From Megasphaera massiliensis (GTDB lineage Bacteria; Bacillota; Negativicutes; Veillonellales; Megasphaeraceae): DNA of 36,542 nucleotides. The first letter of the stretch is position 1, and the number at the start of each line of letters is the position of its first letter. Shown in pieces: positions 1-7,608 of this stretch. The notes below the pieces were generated by a model, which saw nothing but the letters and a program-made list of their open reading frames with translations, was not told the origin of the DNA and made no database searches. The stretch is taken from NCBI RefSeq assembly GCF_000455225.1, contig NZ_HF954537.1, positions 1-36,542 of the forward strand, written 5' to 3'. The position numbers were made by a program, and so were the translations under genes.

Positions 1-17
1 GCCGCATTATTGCTTTT

Positions 18-56
18 AGGGGTGTATTTCGTTACAGCCCCTTTTTGTATCGCTAA
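18..56 (+). terminator. Probable intrinsic terminator of a gene upstream of the window
   Basis: AGGGG-TGT (18-25) can pair with ACA-G-CCCCT (44-52), leaving one bulged G, and is followed by five T. The T-run is on the plus strand only, so it would end a rightward transcript coming from outside the window. It lies just beyond the stop of the leftward lgt gene. Confidence 0.45.
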
Positions 57-71
57 GATGATATCCTTGTG

Positions 72-866
72 TTACGCCTGAGCTTTATCTTCCGTGTCGG
101 TTGTCCCTTTGAACTGCAGGTAGACGAAGACGACGAAGGCGATGGCGAAGGCGATGACGCTGGTCATTTGTGCCGATTTAAGGCCCAGAGTCAGGTCGAC
201 GTAGTCGCCGCGGAGAAATTCCAAGAAGAACCGTTCGATGGCGTAGAGCATGACGTAGAGGCTGAATACCTGGCCCTTCTTGTGGGGGAAGGAGCTGTAA
301 AAGAGGAGGGCGACGAAGACCAGGACGTCGATCTGTCCTTCCCAGACTTCGGCCGGCCATAAGGGCTGGCTGCTGTAGGTCTGATAGGCCAGGGTCGATT
401 CGGGATAGACGATGCCGAAGTTGCCCCCCGTCGGATGGCCGAAGGCGTCACCGTTCATGAGGTTGGCCATGCGGCCGATGGACTGGCCCAGGATGATGGC
501 CGGTGCCAACAGGTCGCCGAAGGCCCAGGTGTCGATATGGTAGTGTTTTGTATAGAGGTAGCCGGCAATGGCGCCGAATAAGAGGCCGCCCTGGATGGCC
601 ATGCCGCCTTGCCAGACGTAGGGGATTTCCGTCAGGTGATGCTGGTAGTAGGCCCAGTCGAAGAAGAAGACGTCCCACAGGCGGCCGCCGACGATGCCCG
701 CCAGGCCGCAGTACATGGTGAAGTCGAAGATGTGGACGTGCCAGCCGCGGCCGTCGCGCTTCATGATGTAGTAGGCCGTAAGACCTGACGAGATGATGCC
801 CAGCATAAATAACAGTCCGTAAGCCCGGACGGGGAAGGAGCCGATGAAAAATAGATACTGATGCAA
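72..866 (-). CDS. lgt: Prolipoprotein diacylglyceryl transferase
   Basis: This is a 264-residue integral inner-membrane enzyme. It moves the diacylglyceryl group of phosphatidylglycerol to the lipobox cysteine of prolipoproteins, the first step of lipoprotein maturation. The family core is visible as WQGGMAIQGG followed by GRMANLMNGDAFG, the region holding the conserved Arg and Asn. Several hydrophobic segments span the protein, and a hydrophobic helix near the C-terminus ends in a short polar tail. The His of the Escherichia coli HGG segment is Gln here, a position that also varies in other Firmicutes. The start is TTG at 866, set by AAGGAGG on the minus strand (874-880) with a 7-base spacer; no ATG fits as well. 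At least three predicted lipoproteins in this window would be its substrates. Confidence 0.96.
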   Translation of the reverse strand: MHQYLFFIGSFPVRAYGLLFMLGIISSGLTAYYIMKRDGRGWHVHIFDFTMYCGLAGIVGGRLWDVFFFDWAYYQHHLTEIPYVWQGGMAIQGGLLFGAIAGYLYTKHYHIDTWAFGDLLAPAIILGQSIGRMANLMNGDAFGHPTGGNFGIVYPESTLAYQTYSSQPLWPAEVWEGQIDVLVFVALLFYSSFPHKKGQVFSLYVMLYAIERFFLEFLRGDYVDLTLGLKSAQMTSVIAFAIAFVVFVYLQFKGTTDTEDKAQA

Positions 867-886
867 TATAAAACCTCCTTTGGGTG

Positions 887-895
887 TGGTATAAT
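887..895 (+). promoter_or_regulatory. Candidate extended -10 promoter for the GH18 gene
   Basis: TGGTATAAT is a perfect -10 hexamer with the TGn extension, on the plus strand about 88 bases before the GH18 start codon. No good -35 hexamer is seen, which is usual for extended -10 promoters. It lies inside the 5' leader of the divergent lgt transcript. Confidence 0.5.
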
Positions 896-934
896 GAAAA
901 AATATGGACGGGATTTGTTCGCGTTCACCATAGA

Positions 935-963
935 ATTATACAGGATTGAACTTTTTTTTCCAA
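935..963 (-). promoter_or_regulatory. Candidate sigma-70-type promoter for lgt
   Basis: Read on the minus strand, TTGGAA (963-958) and TATAAT (940-935) are separated by 17 bases, upstream of lgt. An inverted repeat, GGATTG at 943-948 and CAATCC at 961-966, overlaps the promoter. Confidence 0.55.
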
Positions 964-982
964 TCCTCACGAGGAGGAAAGA

Positions 983-2746
983 ATGATGAAATATAACCGT
1001 GTCATAAAAACTTCCTGCCTGACGGGACTGATTACCTTGTCTCTGACGGCTTTTTCCTTTGCGGCCGTCCCCGGCGACGACAGCGCTAAAGCGACGGACC
1101 CGGCTTTTAACGTGCCGACCGTGGCCAACCCCATTCCCGATGAAGTCGTAAAGGATCTTGAAATCGTCGAAGACCAGGGCCGCTGGCTCGTATCGGACAA
1201 GGCCCTCAGCCGCTACGGCATCAAAGAAGCCGACAAGAGCAAGGGAACCTATTGGTTCCGCCTGCCAAAGGCTGAAAACGGCTCGACGGCCTGGCAGGGC
1301 GCTCCCGTTCAGCTGACCCTTCCGGGACGGGCCGTCAGCGGCGGCCGGACCATCAATATCAAAAACGTCCGTCGTCCCCTGGGCATCAGCTATGTCCTGG
1401 CCGAAAATCCGACCGAGAAAAACAGCCTCCTGCCGCCAAAGCAGCCCGTAAACACGGCTCCCGAACTGCGCCGGGAAGGCGATCGTCAGCCGGCCGTCTC
1501 TAAGGAAGGGAAGATGGGCCTGGTCCTTTTTTGGGATCCCCTCATGAAGGAAGACCCTGATCTCCCGGAACTGCGGACTCACCAGCCGATCATGTCGCCG
1601 ACGGCCTTCCGCCTGACCAAGAGCGGTATCGAGCTGCGCAACCCCGACTTCGACATGCTGGCCGAAACCTACGCCGCTAAGGGCTACGCCATGTGGCCTC
1701 TCGTCGACAATAACTTTGATCCCAAGGTGACCCACGAAATCCTGTCCGACAGCCGCCTTCAGGATACGATGGTCCGCCAGCTCATAGGCTATGCCATCCT
1801 CTATGATTTTAAGGGCTACAACATCGACTTTGAAAACATCAATTACAGCGATAAGGATAAATTGACGGCCTTCGTCCGCAAGATTTCCGACGCCGCCCAT
1901 GCTTACGGCCTGAAACTGTCCATGGACGTGACGCCGCCGTCGGACAGCCCCAACTGGTCCATGGTCTACGACCGGGCCGCCCTGGCACCGCACCTGGACT
2001 ACCTGATGATCATGGCCTACGATCAGGTCGGCCGGACCAGCCCCGTCGCCGGTCCTGTCGCAACCTACCCTTGGGTAGAACGAGCCGTTCAGAATACGCT
2101 GAAATTGGCGCCTGCCGATAAGATCGTCCTGGGCATGCCCCTTTACATGCGGCTGTGGTATGAATCGAAAGACGGCCGCGACCTGCCGCAGGACATTTCC
2201 GACTGGCCGGCTGTCGTCGGGGAACCGCCGGTAAAAGCTGCCAAGGCCGATGTCCGTAAAGACGAAGATCAGGCCAAGGTGAATGAGCCGATGCAGGTCG
2301 AAATTGAAACGGCAGCGGAAGAAGCGGCCCGTCAGGCTGCCGAAAACAAACAGGGCGTCATCGTTCCCATCGACTTTGACGGCAATACGTATAAACGGGC
2401 TGCCGTACAGCCTGCGAAAAAAGCTGCCAAACCGGCGGCATCGGCACCTCAGACAGCTGCCGGCGGCAAGGCCAAGCTCTTCGTCAGGACCCTTACCATG
2501 GCCGACAGCGAAGCCGTTCTCAAGGCCTATAAGAACTACGTCGTCTGGAAGCCCGACCTGAGCCTCTATTACTTGGAACTGCCCTTAAAAACGGGGACTG
2601 TTAAAATTTGGATAGAAGATGAAAAATCCTTAAAAGCTAAGGCTGAACTCATCCAAACTTATGGATTGAAGGGCGCAGCTTTTTGGCGAAAAGGATTTGA
2701 ACCGACCCATTTTTGGCAGGGATTTGCAAAACATGAATTGACTTGA
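983..2746 (+). CDS. Exported glycoside hydrolase family 18 protein (YaaH/YdhD-like)
   Basis: This 587-residue protein has an N-terminal signal peptide (basic start, hydrophobic core at about residues 12-27, likely cut near SFAA). A domain of about 130 residues that I do not recognise follows. The GH18 barrel then begins near residue 175, with the catalytic signature GYNIDFENI (Asp282, Glu284) and MAYDQVGRTSPVAG further on, as in YaaH-type peptidoglycan or chitin-like amidosugar hydrolases. The last barrel strand lies near GLKGAAFWRKGFE. Between about residues 412 and 498 the barrel is interrupted by an Ala/Lys/Glu-rich, probably disordered insertion. The start is fixed by GAGGAGG at 971-977. 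The likely substrate is cell-wall glycan in the periplasm; relatives act on spore cortex, but I see no sporulation context. The family is secure, the substrate is not. Confidence 0.85.
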   Translation: MMKYNRVIKTSCLTGLITLSLTAFSFAAVPGDDSAKATDPAFNVPTVANPIPDEVVKDLEIVEDQGRWLVSDKALSRYGIKEADKSKGTYWFRLPKAENGSTAWQGAPVQLTLPGRAVSGGRTINIKNVRRPLGISYVLAENPTEKNSLLPPKQPVNTAPELRREGDRQPAVSKEGKMGLVLFWDPLMKEDPDLPELRTHQPIMSPTAFRLTKSGIELRNPDFDMLAETYAAKGYAMWPLVDNNFDPKVTHEILSDSRLQDTMVRQLIGYAILYDFKGYNIDFENINYSDKDKLTAFVRKISDAAHAYGLKLSMDVTPPSDSPNWSMVYDRAALAPHLDYLMIMAYDQVGRTSPVAGPVATYPWVERAVQNTLKLAPADKIVLGMPLYMRLWYESKDGRDLPQDISDWPAVVGEPPVKAAKADVRKDEDQAKVNEPMQVEIETAAEEAARQAAENKQGVIVPIDFDGNTYKRAAVQPAKKAAKPAASAPQTAAGGKAKLFVRTLTMADSEAVLKAYKNYVVWKPDLSLYYLELPLKTGTVKIWIEDEKSLKAKAELIQTYGLKGAAFWRKGFEPTHFWQGFAKHELT

Positions 2747-2766
2747 CGCCATGAGGCCACTATAAT
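2739..2766 (+). promoter_or_regulatory. Promoter for leuS, overlapping the GH18 stop codon
   Basis: TTGACT (2739-2744) and TATAAT (2761-2766) are 16 bases apart. The -35 runs into the TGA stop codon of the GH18 gene (2744-2746). The consensus match suggests strong constitutive transcription of leuS. Confidence 0.7.
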
Positions 2767-2783
2767 AATATTCAAGACGCTGT

Positions 2784-2798
2784 AAGACAGGCTGTCTT
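2784..2798. repeat. 15-base palindrome in the leuS leader
   Basis: AAGACAGGCTGTCTT is a perfect 7+1+7 inverted repeat about 18 bases after the leuS -10. It could be a repressor operator at the transcript start. Alternatively, with a five-base loop and TTATTTT behind it, it could be a weak terminator for the GH18 transcript. Confidence 0.45.
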
Positions 2799-2832
2799 TA
2801 TTTTGACTGGGGCAGGATAGGAGGCTCTTATA

Positions 2833-5310
2833 TTGGAAAAGTATATTCCACAGGAAATCGAAAAGAAATGGCAGCACGTATGGGAAGAACACCACTGTGA
2901 CTGCTGCAGCGAAGACAACGGCAAACCGCCGTATTACGTATTGGAAATGTTCCCGTATCCGTCGGGGAATCTTCATATGGGCCACGTCCGCAACTACACC
3001 ATCGGCGACGTCATCGCCCGCTACCGCCGCATGAACGGCTACAACGTTCTCCATCCTATGGGTTACGATGCCTTCGGCATGCCTGCTGAAAACGCAGCCA
3101 TTAAACACAATATTCCGCCGGCAGAATGGACGTACAGCAACATTGAAAACATGACCCGTCAGCAAAAGGCCCTGGGCCTGTCCTACGACTGGGACCGCGA
3201 AGTAGCGACGTGCCATGAAAAGTATTATAAATGGACCCAGTGGATCTTTGAACTGTTCTACAAGCGGGGCCTGGCCTACCGCAAAGAAGCCAAGGTCAAC
3301 TGGTGCGATACGTGCAACACCGTCCTTGCCAACGAACAGGTCATTGACGGCAAGTGCTGGCGCTGCGACAATCCAGTCGTCAAAAAGGACCTCAAACAGT
3401 GGTTCTTCAAGATTACGGACTATGCCGACCGCCTCTTAGATGACCTCAAAGAACTGCCGGGCTGGCCGGAACGGGTCAAGACCATGCAGAAGAACTGGAT
3501 CGGCCGCAGCGAAGGGGCCGAATTCTCCTTCGATATCCCGGAAATCGGCAAAAAGGTACCCATGTTCTCGACCCGTGTCGATACGATCTTCGGCGTTACC
3601 TACATCGTCCTTGCTCCGGAACACGAATACGTTGCCGACCTCATCAAAGGCAAGGAAAATGAAGCCGAACTCCGGGCCTTCATTACGCGCATGAAGAACA
3701 TGAGCGACATCGACCGCACGGCAACGGACGCCAAAAAAGAAGGCATGTTCACCGGGGCTTATGCCGTAAATCCGGTCAACAACGAAAAGGTCCCCATTTG
3801 GATCGCCAACTACGTCTTGGCCGACTACGGCACCGGCGCCGTCATGGGCGTACCGGCTCACGACCAGCGCGACTGGGAATTTGCCAAAGAATTTGGCCTG
3901 CCCCTGCGCCTCGTCGTCCAGAATAAAGAACAGAACCTCGATCTTGCGACCATGGAAGGGGCCTACCATGAACCGGGCACCTTGGTCAATTCCGGCGAAT
4001 TCAACGGCCTGACCGACGAAGAAGGCCGCAAAGCCATTACGAAATGGCTGGCTGACAAAGGCCTTGGCAAAAAGACCGTAAACTATAAGCTCCGGGACTG
4101 GCTCATTTCCCGTCAGCGCTATTGGGGCGCTCCCATTCCCATCATCTACTGCCCGACCTGCGGCGAACAGCTCGTCCCTGAAGACCAGCTGCCGGTCAAG
4201 CTGCCGGAAGACGTCGAATTCACGGCCGGTGCCGTATCGCCCTTGGCGACGAGCAGCAGCTTTGTCAACTGCACCTGCCCGAAATGCGGCGGCCCGGCGA
4301 AACGGGAAACGGATACGATGGACACCTTCATCTGCTCGTCGTGGTACTTCCTGCGTTATACCGACGCCCGCAACGATGAACAGGCCTGGGATCCCAAGAA
4401 GGGCAATCACTGGATGAACGTCGACCAGTACATCGGCGGCATCGAACACGCCATCCTTCACCTCATGTACTCCCGCTTCTTCATGAAGGTCTTCCATGAC
4501 GCCGGCCTCATCGAAGCGAAAGAACCTTTTGAACGCCTCCTGACCCAGGGGATGGTTCTCCTCGACGGCAGCAAGATGAGTAAATCTAAGGGCAACATCG
4601 TATCGCCGGAAGATATCATCGCCAAATACGGTGCCGATACGGCCCGCTTATTCATCCTCTTTGCCGCTCCGCCCGAACGCGATCTGGCTTGGTCCGATCA
4701 GGGCGTCGAAGGCTCGTACCGTTTCCTCAACCGCGTATGGCGCATCGTTCACCAGTTCCGGGACATGGAAAAAGCCGGTGACTCCCATAAGGCCTATACC
4801 GAAGGGGAAAAAGAACTGCGCTTTGAAGAATTCAAGGCCATTTCCAAAGTCACGGAAGACGTCCTCGGTAAAGACGGCGAATACGGCCTCAATACAGCCG
4901 TCAGCTCGATCATGGAATTCGTCAACGCCATGCACGCCTATGCCGGCGCCAACACGACGATCCATGACGACGTAGCTCTTGAAGCCAATAAGAACCTGCT
5001 CAAGATGCTGGCGCCCTTTACGCCGCATATTACGGAAGAACTGTGGCAGATCTGCGGCTTTGAAGGCAGCGTCCACCAGGAATCCTGGCCGGAAGTCGAC
5101 AAGACGGCCCTCGTCGTCGATGAAATCGAACTGCCGATCCAGGTCAACGGCAAAGTCCGCGACCGCCTGACCGTCGCCGTCGATGCCGATAAGGAAGTCC
5201 TCGAAGCACAGGTCCTGGCCCTGCCGCATATTAAAGAATTCATCGGCGATAAAAAGGTCGTCAAATTTATCGTCGTACCGAAGAAAATCATCAATATCGT
5301 CGTTAAATAA
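2833..5310 (+). CDS. leuS: Leucyl-tRNA synthetase
   Basis: This 825-residue class I enzyme charges tRNA-Leu with leucine in the cytoplasm. The HIGH-type motif is HMGH at residues 48-51 and the KMSKS loop is at 581-585. Two Cys-rich zinc-ribbon-like stretches are visible (CDTC with CWRC, then CPTC with CPKC). The editing domain (CP1) lies between the two halves of the catalytic core, and the C-terminal region ends with the usual tRNA-binding domain carrying VNGKVRD. The length is normal for bacterial LeuS. The start is TTG at 2833, preceded by GGATAGGAGG with a suitable spacer. The leader is too short for a T-box, so this gene is regulated differently from thrS in the same window. Confidence 0.98.
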   Translation: MEKYIPQEIEKKWQHVWEEHHCDCCSEDNGKPPYYVLEMFPYPSGNLHMGHVRNYTIGDVIARYRRMNGYNVLHPMGYDAFGMPAENAAIKHNIPPAEWTYSNIENMTRQQKALGLSYDWDREVATCHEKYYKWTQWIFELFYKRGLAYRKEAKVNWCDTCNTVLANEQVIDGKCWRCDNPVVKKDLKQWFFKITDYADRLLDDLKELPGWPERVKTMQKNWIGRSEGAEFSFDIPEIGKKVPMFSTRVDTIFGVTYIVLAPEHEYVADLIKGKENEAELRAFITRMKNMSDIDRTATDAKKEGMFTGAYAVNPVNNEKVPIWIANYVLADYGTGAVMGVPAHDQRDWEFAKEFGLPLRLVVQNKEQNLDLATMEGAYHEPGTLVNSGEFNGLTDEEGRKAITKWLADKGLGKKTVNYKLRDWLISRQRYWGAPIPIIYCPTCGEQLVPEDQLPVKLPEDVEFTAGAVSPLATSSSFVNCTCPKCGGPAKRETDTMDTFICSSWYFLRYTDARNDEQAWDPKKGNHWMNVDQYIGGIEHAILHLMYSRFFMKVFHDAGLIEAKEPFERLLTQGMVLLDGSKMSKSKGNIVSPEDIIAKYGADTARLFILFAAPPERDLAWSDQGVEGSYRFLNRVWRIVHQFRDMEKAGDSHKAYTEGEKELRFEEFKAISKVTEDVLGKDGEYGLNTAVSSIMEFVNAMHAYAGANTTIHDDVALEANKNLLKMLAPFTPHITEELWQICGFEGSVHQESWPEVDKTALVVDEIELPIQVNGKVRDRLTVAVDADKEVLEAQVLALPHIKEFIGDKKVVKFIVVPKKIINIVVK

Positions 5311-5337
5311 AGAAATGTGAATATACTTAACAAAGGA

Positions 5338-5370
5338 GGGGACTGTCTGTCAGGCAGTCTCCTTTTCTTT
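5338..5370 (+). terminator. Intrinsic terminator after leuS
   Basis: GGGGACTGTC pairs with GGCAGTCTCC (two G-U pairs) around a five-base loop and is followed by TTTTCTTT. It separates leuS from the Nudix gene. Confidence 0.85.
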
Positions 5371-5416
5371 AGATTGTACTTATTGTAACGTAATCTGTAC
5401 CTGAAAGGAGATTGAC

Positions 5417-6031
5417 ATGAAGCCTTTTACGCCTTGGCCCGAGCGCATTGTCCGTCAAAACCACTGCCTCAATACCGTTCCCTGCGCCGTCTTGGTGCCG
5501 GTCATTTACAAAGACGGGGAAGAACATTTGGTTTTTGAAGTCCGCAGTTCTAAGCTCGACTGGCAGCCCGGAGAAATCTGCTTTCCCGGCGGCCGCATCG
5601 ATAAGACCGACAAGAGTCCCTTGGCGGCAGCCCTGCGGGAAACGAAGGAAGAACTGGGCGTTTCTGCCGACCACATCCACCTCTGGGGCCCCCTGGACTA
5701 CCTGGAATCGCCCGTCGGCGTCACCGTCTGGCCCTTTGCCGCCTATATGGATACGACGGATTTTACCTTGAGCACCGGTGAAGTGGACCACACCTTTACG
5801 GTTCCCTTGAAATGGTTCGACGACCATCAGCCGGAAATCGGCAACATCGAGCTGGCAACCCGGCCGGCACCGGACTTCCCGAAGGACCTGGAGATGCCCA
5901 TGCGAGGCCAGTGGCGGCCGCGCCGGACCTACCAGGTAAAGATTTATACGTACGGCGATTATAAAATTTGGGGAATTACGGCACATATCCTTGACAACTT
6001 TAGGGGTATCCGTGCTATAATACAACCGTAA
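5417..6031 (+). CDS. Nudix hydrolase, CoA pyrophosphatase type
   Basis: This 204-residue protein carries the Nudix box GGRIDKTDKSPL...RETKEELGV, with the Glu residues that bind the catalytic metal. Just before it is the extra motif of CoA/acyl-CoA pyrophosphatases (the NudL/YeaB group): a VRSSKLDWQPGEICFPGG stretch, comparable to the family LxxRxxxLxxHxGxxxFPGG. The expected reaction splits CoA or its oxidised or acyl forms into 4'-phosphopantetheine and 3',5'-ADP. The gene stands alone after the leuS terminator and just upstream of the butyryl-CoA dehydrogenase genes. A role in CoA turnover fits that neighbourhood, but the adjacency is not proof. The ribosome-binding site is AAAGGAG just before the ATG. 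Its last 40 bases contain a promoter for the next operon. Confidence 0.85.
   Translation: MKPFTPWPERIVRQNHCLNTVPCAVLVPVIYKDGEEHLVFEVRSSKLDWQPGEICFPGGRIDKTDKSPLAAALRETKEELGVSADHIHLWGPLDYLESPVGVTVWPFAAYMDTTDFTLSTGEVDHTFTVPLKWFDDHQPEIGNIELATRPAPDFPKDLEMPMRGQWRPRRTYQVKIYTYGDYKIWGITAHILDNFRGIRAIIQP
5991..6021 (+). promoter_or_regulatory. Distal promoter for bcd-etfBA, inside the Nudix gene end
   Basis: TTGACA (5991-5996) and TATAAT (6016-6021) are both perfect hexamers. The spacing is long (19 bases), but the -10 has the TGn extension (TGCTATAAT). Transcripts from here would carry a leader of about 355 bases before bcd. Confidence 0.6.
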
Positions 6032-6383
6032 GCTTTCCTAAGTATTTGTAACCAGTATAGTTAGGTATAAGAATAAAAACCGACAGTAAAAATGAGACGT
6101 ACCGTGTCAAGGCTATTTTCTCCTTTTTGCCTTGCTAGTACCAAAAAGTCTTGTTAATACTTTAAGATGAGAAAATGGAATGGTTATATTGTGATTTATA
6201 GCACTTTTGCTATTGATTTAACTTGTGAAAAGTTGTACAATGCACTTGTAAGCACTGAGACCGTGTGAATATATATCCAAGCTGTTTTTTTGTATCAACC
6301 GGACAATGTATTGTCTCAGATTTCAGGTTTTATCTTAAGGCTTTACTGTAAATTAACTATACACTAAGGAGAGTGGACACATC
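6032..6383 (+). promoter_or_regulatory. Long AT-rich leader of bcd with candidate regulatory sites
   Basis: This 352-base spacer contains no convincing gene. Elements seen: an inverted repeat CAAGGC (6108-6113) / GCCTTG (6129-6134); a Rex-like half-palindrome TTGTTAATACTTTAAGAT (6151-6168); AACTT/AAGTT around five bases (6220-6234), inside the proximal promoter; a T7 run (6285-6291) without a strong stem; and a palindrome GACAATGTATTGTC (6302-6315). The bcd ribosome-binding site AAGGAGAG is at 6366-6373. Regulation of this operon probably sits here, but I recognise no known riboswitch class. Confidence 0.45.
6213..6241 (+). promoter_or_regulatory. Proximal promoter candidate for bcd
   Basis: TTGATT (6213-6218) and TACAAT (6236-6241) are 17 bases apart, each one or two bases off consensus. 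The transcript would start about 135 bases before bcd. Confidence 0.45.
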
Positions 6384-7535
6384 ATGGATTTTAACTTAAC
6401 AGAAGTACAACAGGATTTCATGAACCTCGCTAGAGATTTCGGTGAAAAGAGATTAGCTCCTACGATCATGGAACGCGACCATCAGGGCATTTATGATGAC
6501 GCACTGATCGCTGAACTGCTCAGCTTGGGCATCACAGGCGCTTACTTTGAAGAAAAGTACGGCGGTGCCGGCGATGACGGCGGCGACGTTTTGAGCTACA
6601 TCTTGGCTGTTGAAGAATTAGCTAAATACGATGCTGGCGTTTCCATCACCTTGTCTGCAACGGTTTCCCTCTGTGCTAACCCGATTTGGCAGTTCGGCAC
6701 GGAAGAACAGAAAGAAAAATTCTTGGTTCCCTTGGTTGAAGGCACGAAACTCGGCGCTTTCGGCTTGACCGAACCGAATGCCGGCACGGACGCTTCCGGC
6801 CAGCAGACTGTCGCTGTTAAAAACGACGACGGCACGTACACCCTGAACGGCTCCAAGATCTTCATCACCAATGGCGGCCATGCTGATATCTACATTGTCT
6901 TCGCTATGACCGACAAGAGCAAAGGCAACCACGGCATCACGGCCTTCATCCTCGAAGACGGCATGCCCGGCTTCACTTATGGTAAAAAAGAAGACAAGAT
7001 GGGCATCCATACGTCCGTCACGATGGAACTCGTATTCCAGGACGTCAAAGTTCCGGCTGAAAACATGCTCGGCGAAGAAGGCAAAGGCTTCAAGATCGCT
7101 ATGATGACCCTCGACGGCGGCCGTATCGGCGTCGGCGCTCAGGCTCTCGGCATCGCAGAAGCTGCTTTGGCAGATGCTGTTGAATACTCCAAACAGCGTG
7201 TACAGTTCGGCAAACCGCTCTGCAAATTCCAGTCCGTTTCCTTCAAATTGGCTGACATGAAGATGCAGATCGAAGCTGCTCGCAACCTCGTTTACAAAGC
7301 TGCTTGCTTGAAACAGGAAGGCAAACCGTTCACGGTTGAAGCTGCTATCGCAAAACGCGTTGCTTCCGACGTTGCTATGCGTGTTTCCACTGAAGCTGTC
7401 CAGATTTTCGGCGGCTATGGCTACAGCGAAGAATATCCGGCTGCTCGTCATATGCGCGATGCTAAGATCACTCAGATCTACGAAGGCACGAACGAAGTTC
7501 AGCTCATGGTTACAGCTGGTGCTCTGTTAAGATAA
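6384..7535 (+). CDS. bcd: Butyryl-CoA dehydrogenase (short-chain acyl-CoA dehydrogenase)
   Basis: This 383-residue FAD enzyme reduces crotonyl-CoA to butyryl-CoA, the late step of butyrate formation. The catalytic base is Glu367 in YEGTNEVQ, the same number as in the Megasphaera elsdenii enzyme, and the sequence resembles that protein along its whole length. The acyl-CoA dehydrogenase signature GAFGLTEPNAGTDASG and the C-terminal FGGYGYSEEYPAARHMRD motif are present. With EtfAB encoded next, the expected complex couples crotonyl-CoA reduction by NADH to reduction of ferredoxin (or flavodoxin) by flavin-based electron bifurcation. Codon use favours GCT, AAA and GTT more than the flanking genes do, as expected for a highly expressed protein. 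No thiolase, crotonase or hydroxybutyryl-CoA dehydrogenase gene lies nearby. Confidence 0.97.
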   Translation: MDFNLTEVQQDFMNLARDFGEKRLAPTIMERDHQGIYDDALIAELLSLGITGAYFEEKYGGAGDDGGDVLSYILAVEELAKYDAGVSITLSATVSLCANPIWQFGTEEQKEKFLVPLVEGTKLGAFGLTEPNAGTDASGQQTVAVKNDDGTYTLNGSKIFITNGGHADIYIVFAMTDKSKGNHGITAFILEDGMPGFTYGKKEDKMGIHTSVTMELVFQDVKVPAENMLGEEGKGFKIAMMTLDGGRIGVGAQALGIAEAALADAVEYSKQRVQFGKPLCKFQSVSFKLADMKMQIEAARNLVYKAACLKQEGKPFTVEAAIAKRVASDVAMRVSTEAVQIFGGYGYSEEYPAARHMRDAKITQIYEGTNEVQLMVTAGALLR

Positions 7536-7544
7536 TTGAAGTTT

Positions 7545-7580
7545 ATGATGCAGGCTTGGCATCAGCCAAGCCTGTTGCAT
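7545..7580 (+). other. Stable hairpin between bcd and etfB
   Basis: CAGGCTTGGC (7551-7560), loop ATCA, then GCCAAGCCTG (7565-7574) form a perfect 10-bp stem. It is followed by an A-run rather than a T-run, so it is not a rightward terminator. It lies 30 bases before etfB and more likely affects RNA processing or stability, protecting the 3' end of the bcd message. Confidence 0.6.
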
Positions 7581-7608
7581 AAAAAAAGACTTTAGGAGGC
7601 AAACGTAA

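Noticed and set aside
761-1993. A long open frame on the minus strand opposite the GH18 gene
   Set aside because: It is a by-product of the GC-rich codon pattern of the plus-strand gene, has no good start site and overlaps lgt and the divergent promoters.
6092-6157. A 21-codon ORF in the bcd leader
   Set aside because: No ribosome-binding site precedes the ATG and the codons look random; no run of regulatory amino acids is present.
7545-7580. Reading the bcd-etfB hairpin as a transcription terminator
   Set aside because: It is followed by A's rather than T's on the coding strand, and etfB has no promoter of its own nearby.
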